NCBI GenBank assembly: GCA_964399635.1
Contig: CAYNRU010000046.1
Span: 19,855-83,854, forward strand
Reading direction: 5' to 3'
Length of the DNA: 64,000 bases
Source of the DNA: UBA4615 sp964399635
GTDB taxonomy: Bacteria > Pseudomonadota > Gammaproteobacteria > Burkholderiales > Burkholderiaceae_E
In this document: positions 62,231 to 64,000 of the stretch, piece after piece
Layout of the letters: every line of letters starts with the position of its first letter
How positions within the stretch are numbered: position 1 is the first letter of the stretch
The notes under the pieces: model-generated
What the model saw: the letters and a program-made list of their open reading frames with translations, nothing else
What the model was told of the DNA's origin: nothing
The model's database searches: none
Position numbers and translations under genes: made by a program

Positions 62231-64000
<1,770 letters not shown>

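Overview
The window looks like chromosomal DNA from a high-GC betaproteobacterium, most likely of the order Burkholderiales. The evidence is the order carB-greA-yhbY/rlmE-ftsH-folP-glmM at the right end, the very high third-position GC, the abundance of catabolic CoA, FAD and aldehyde-dehydrogenase genes, and a CheA/CheW/MCP operon of betaproteobacterial type. I see no phage, no insertion sequence and no CRISPR array.

Layout. 1-6972: chemotaxis operon on the minus strand (CheZ-like protein, CheY, CheA, CheW, a CheR-tethered MCP, and an Aer-type PAS receptor cut by the window edge). 7095-12745: signalling genes (a NarX/NarL-like pair, a GGDEF diguanylate cyclase, a PAS histidine kinase). 12839-15642: a class II aldolase and a PaaZ-type aldehyde dehydrogenase/hydratase fusion. 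15770-22367: a glycan-modification island of lower GC with two different glycosyltransferase/methyltransferase fusion proteins, a sugar aminotransferase, a family 2 glycosyltransferase, a small methyltransferase and a hexapeptide acyltransferase. 22514-28438: M20 peptidase, MFS and MATE transporters, and a PhyH-type dioxygenase. 28446-29068: a RelE/Xre toxin-antitoxin pair whose toxin lacks a normal start codon. 29150-33797: an AceE-like dehydrogenase facing an Lrp-type regulator across a palindromic operator candidate, then an MFS gene. 33832-38353: an EamA transporter, the glutathione-dependent formaldehyde pathway (fghA, frmA) and an aldehyde dehydrogenase. 38541-47714: a catabolic region (formamidase-type amidohydrolase, SDR, aromatic-type FAD monooxygenase with its DUF2783 partner, HAD phosphatase, acyl-CoA ligase, VOC protein, GST, amidase). 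48158-51624: c-di-GMP genes (HD-GYP with an altered HD motif, a J-domain/zinc-ribbon/PilZ fusion). 51662-54971: class II aldolase, ketopantoate-reductase-like and CoA-transferase genes. 55042-55474: tRNA-His, tRNA-Arg and tRNA-Pro. 55530-64000: housekeeping block glmM, folP, ftsH, rlmE, yhbY, greA, carB.

How they work together. The left third is about motility and surface behaviour: chemotaxis, c-di-GMP turnover and a glycan island that could decorate flagellin or a surface polysaccharide. The middle is versatile catabolism with detoxification of formaldehyde and electrophiles. The right end is conserved core metabolism, translation and proteolysis. The best candidates for something not well described are the glycan island with its mirrored fusions, the RelE-like toxin without a usual start, the J-domain/PilZ fusion, and the YhbY protein with a long repetitive tail that runs into greA.
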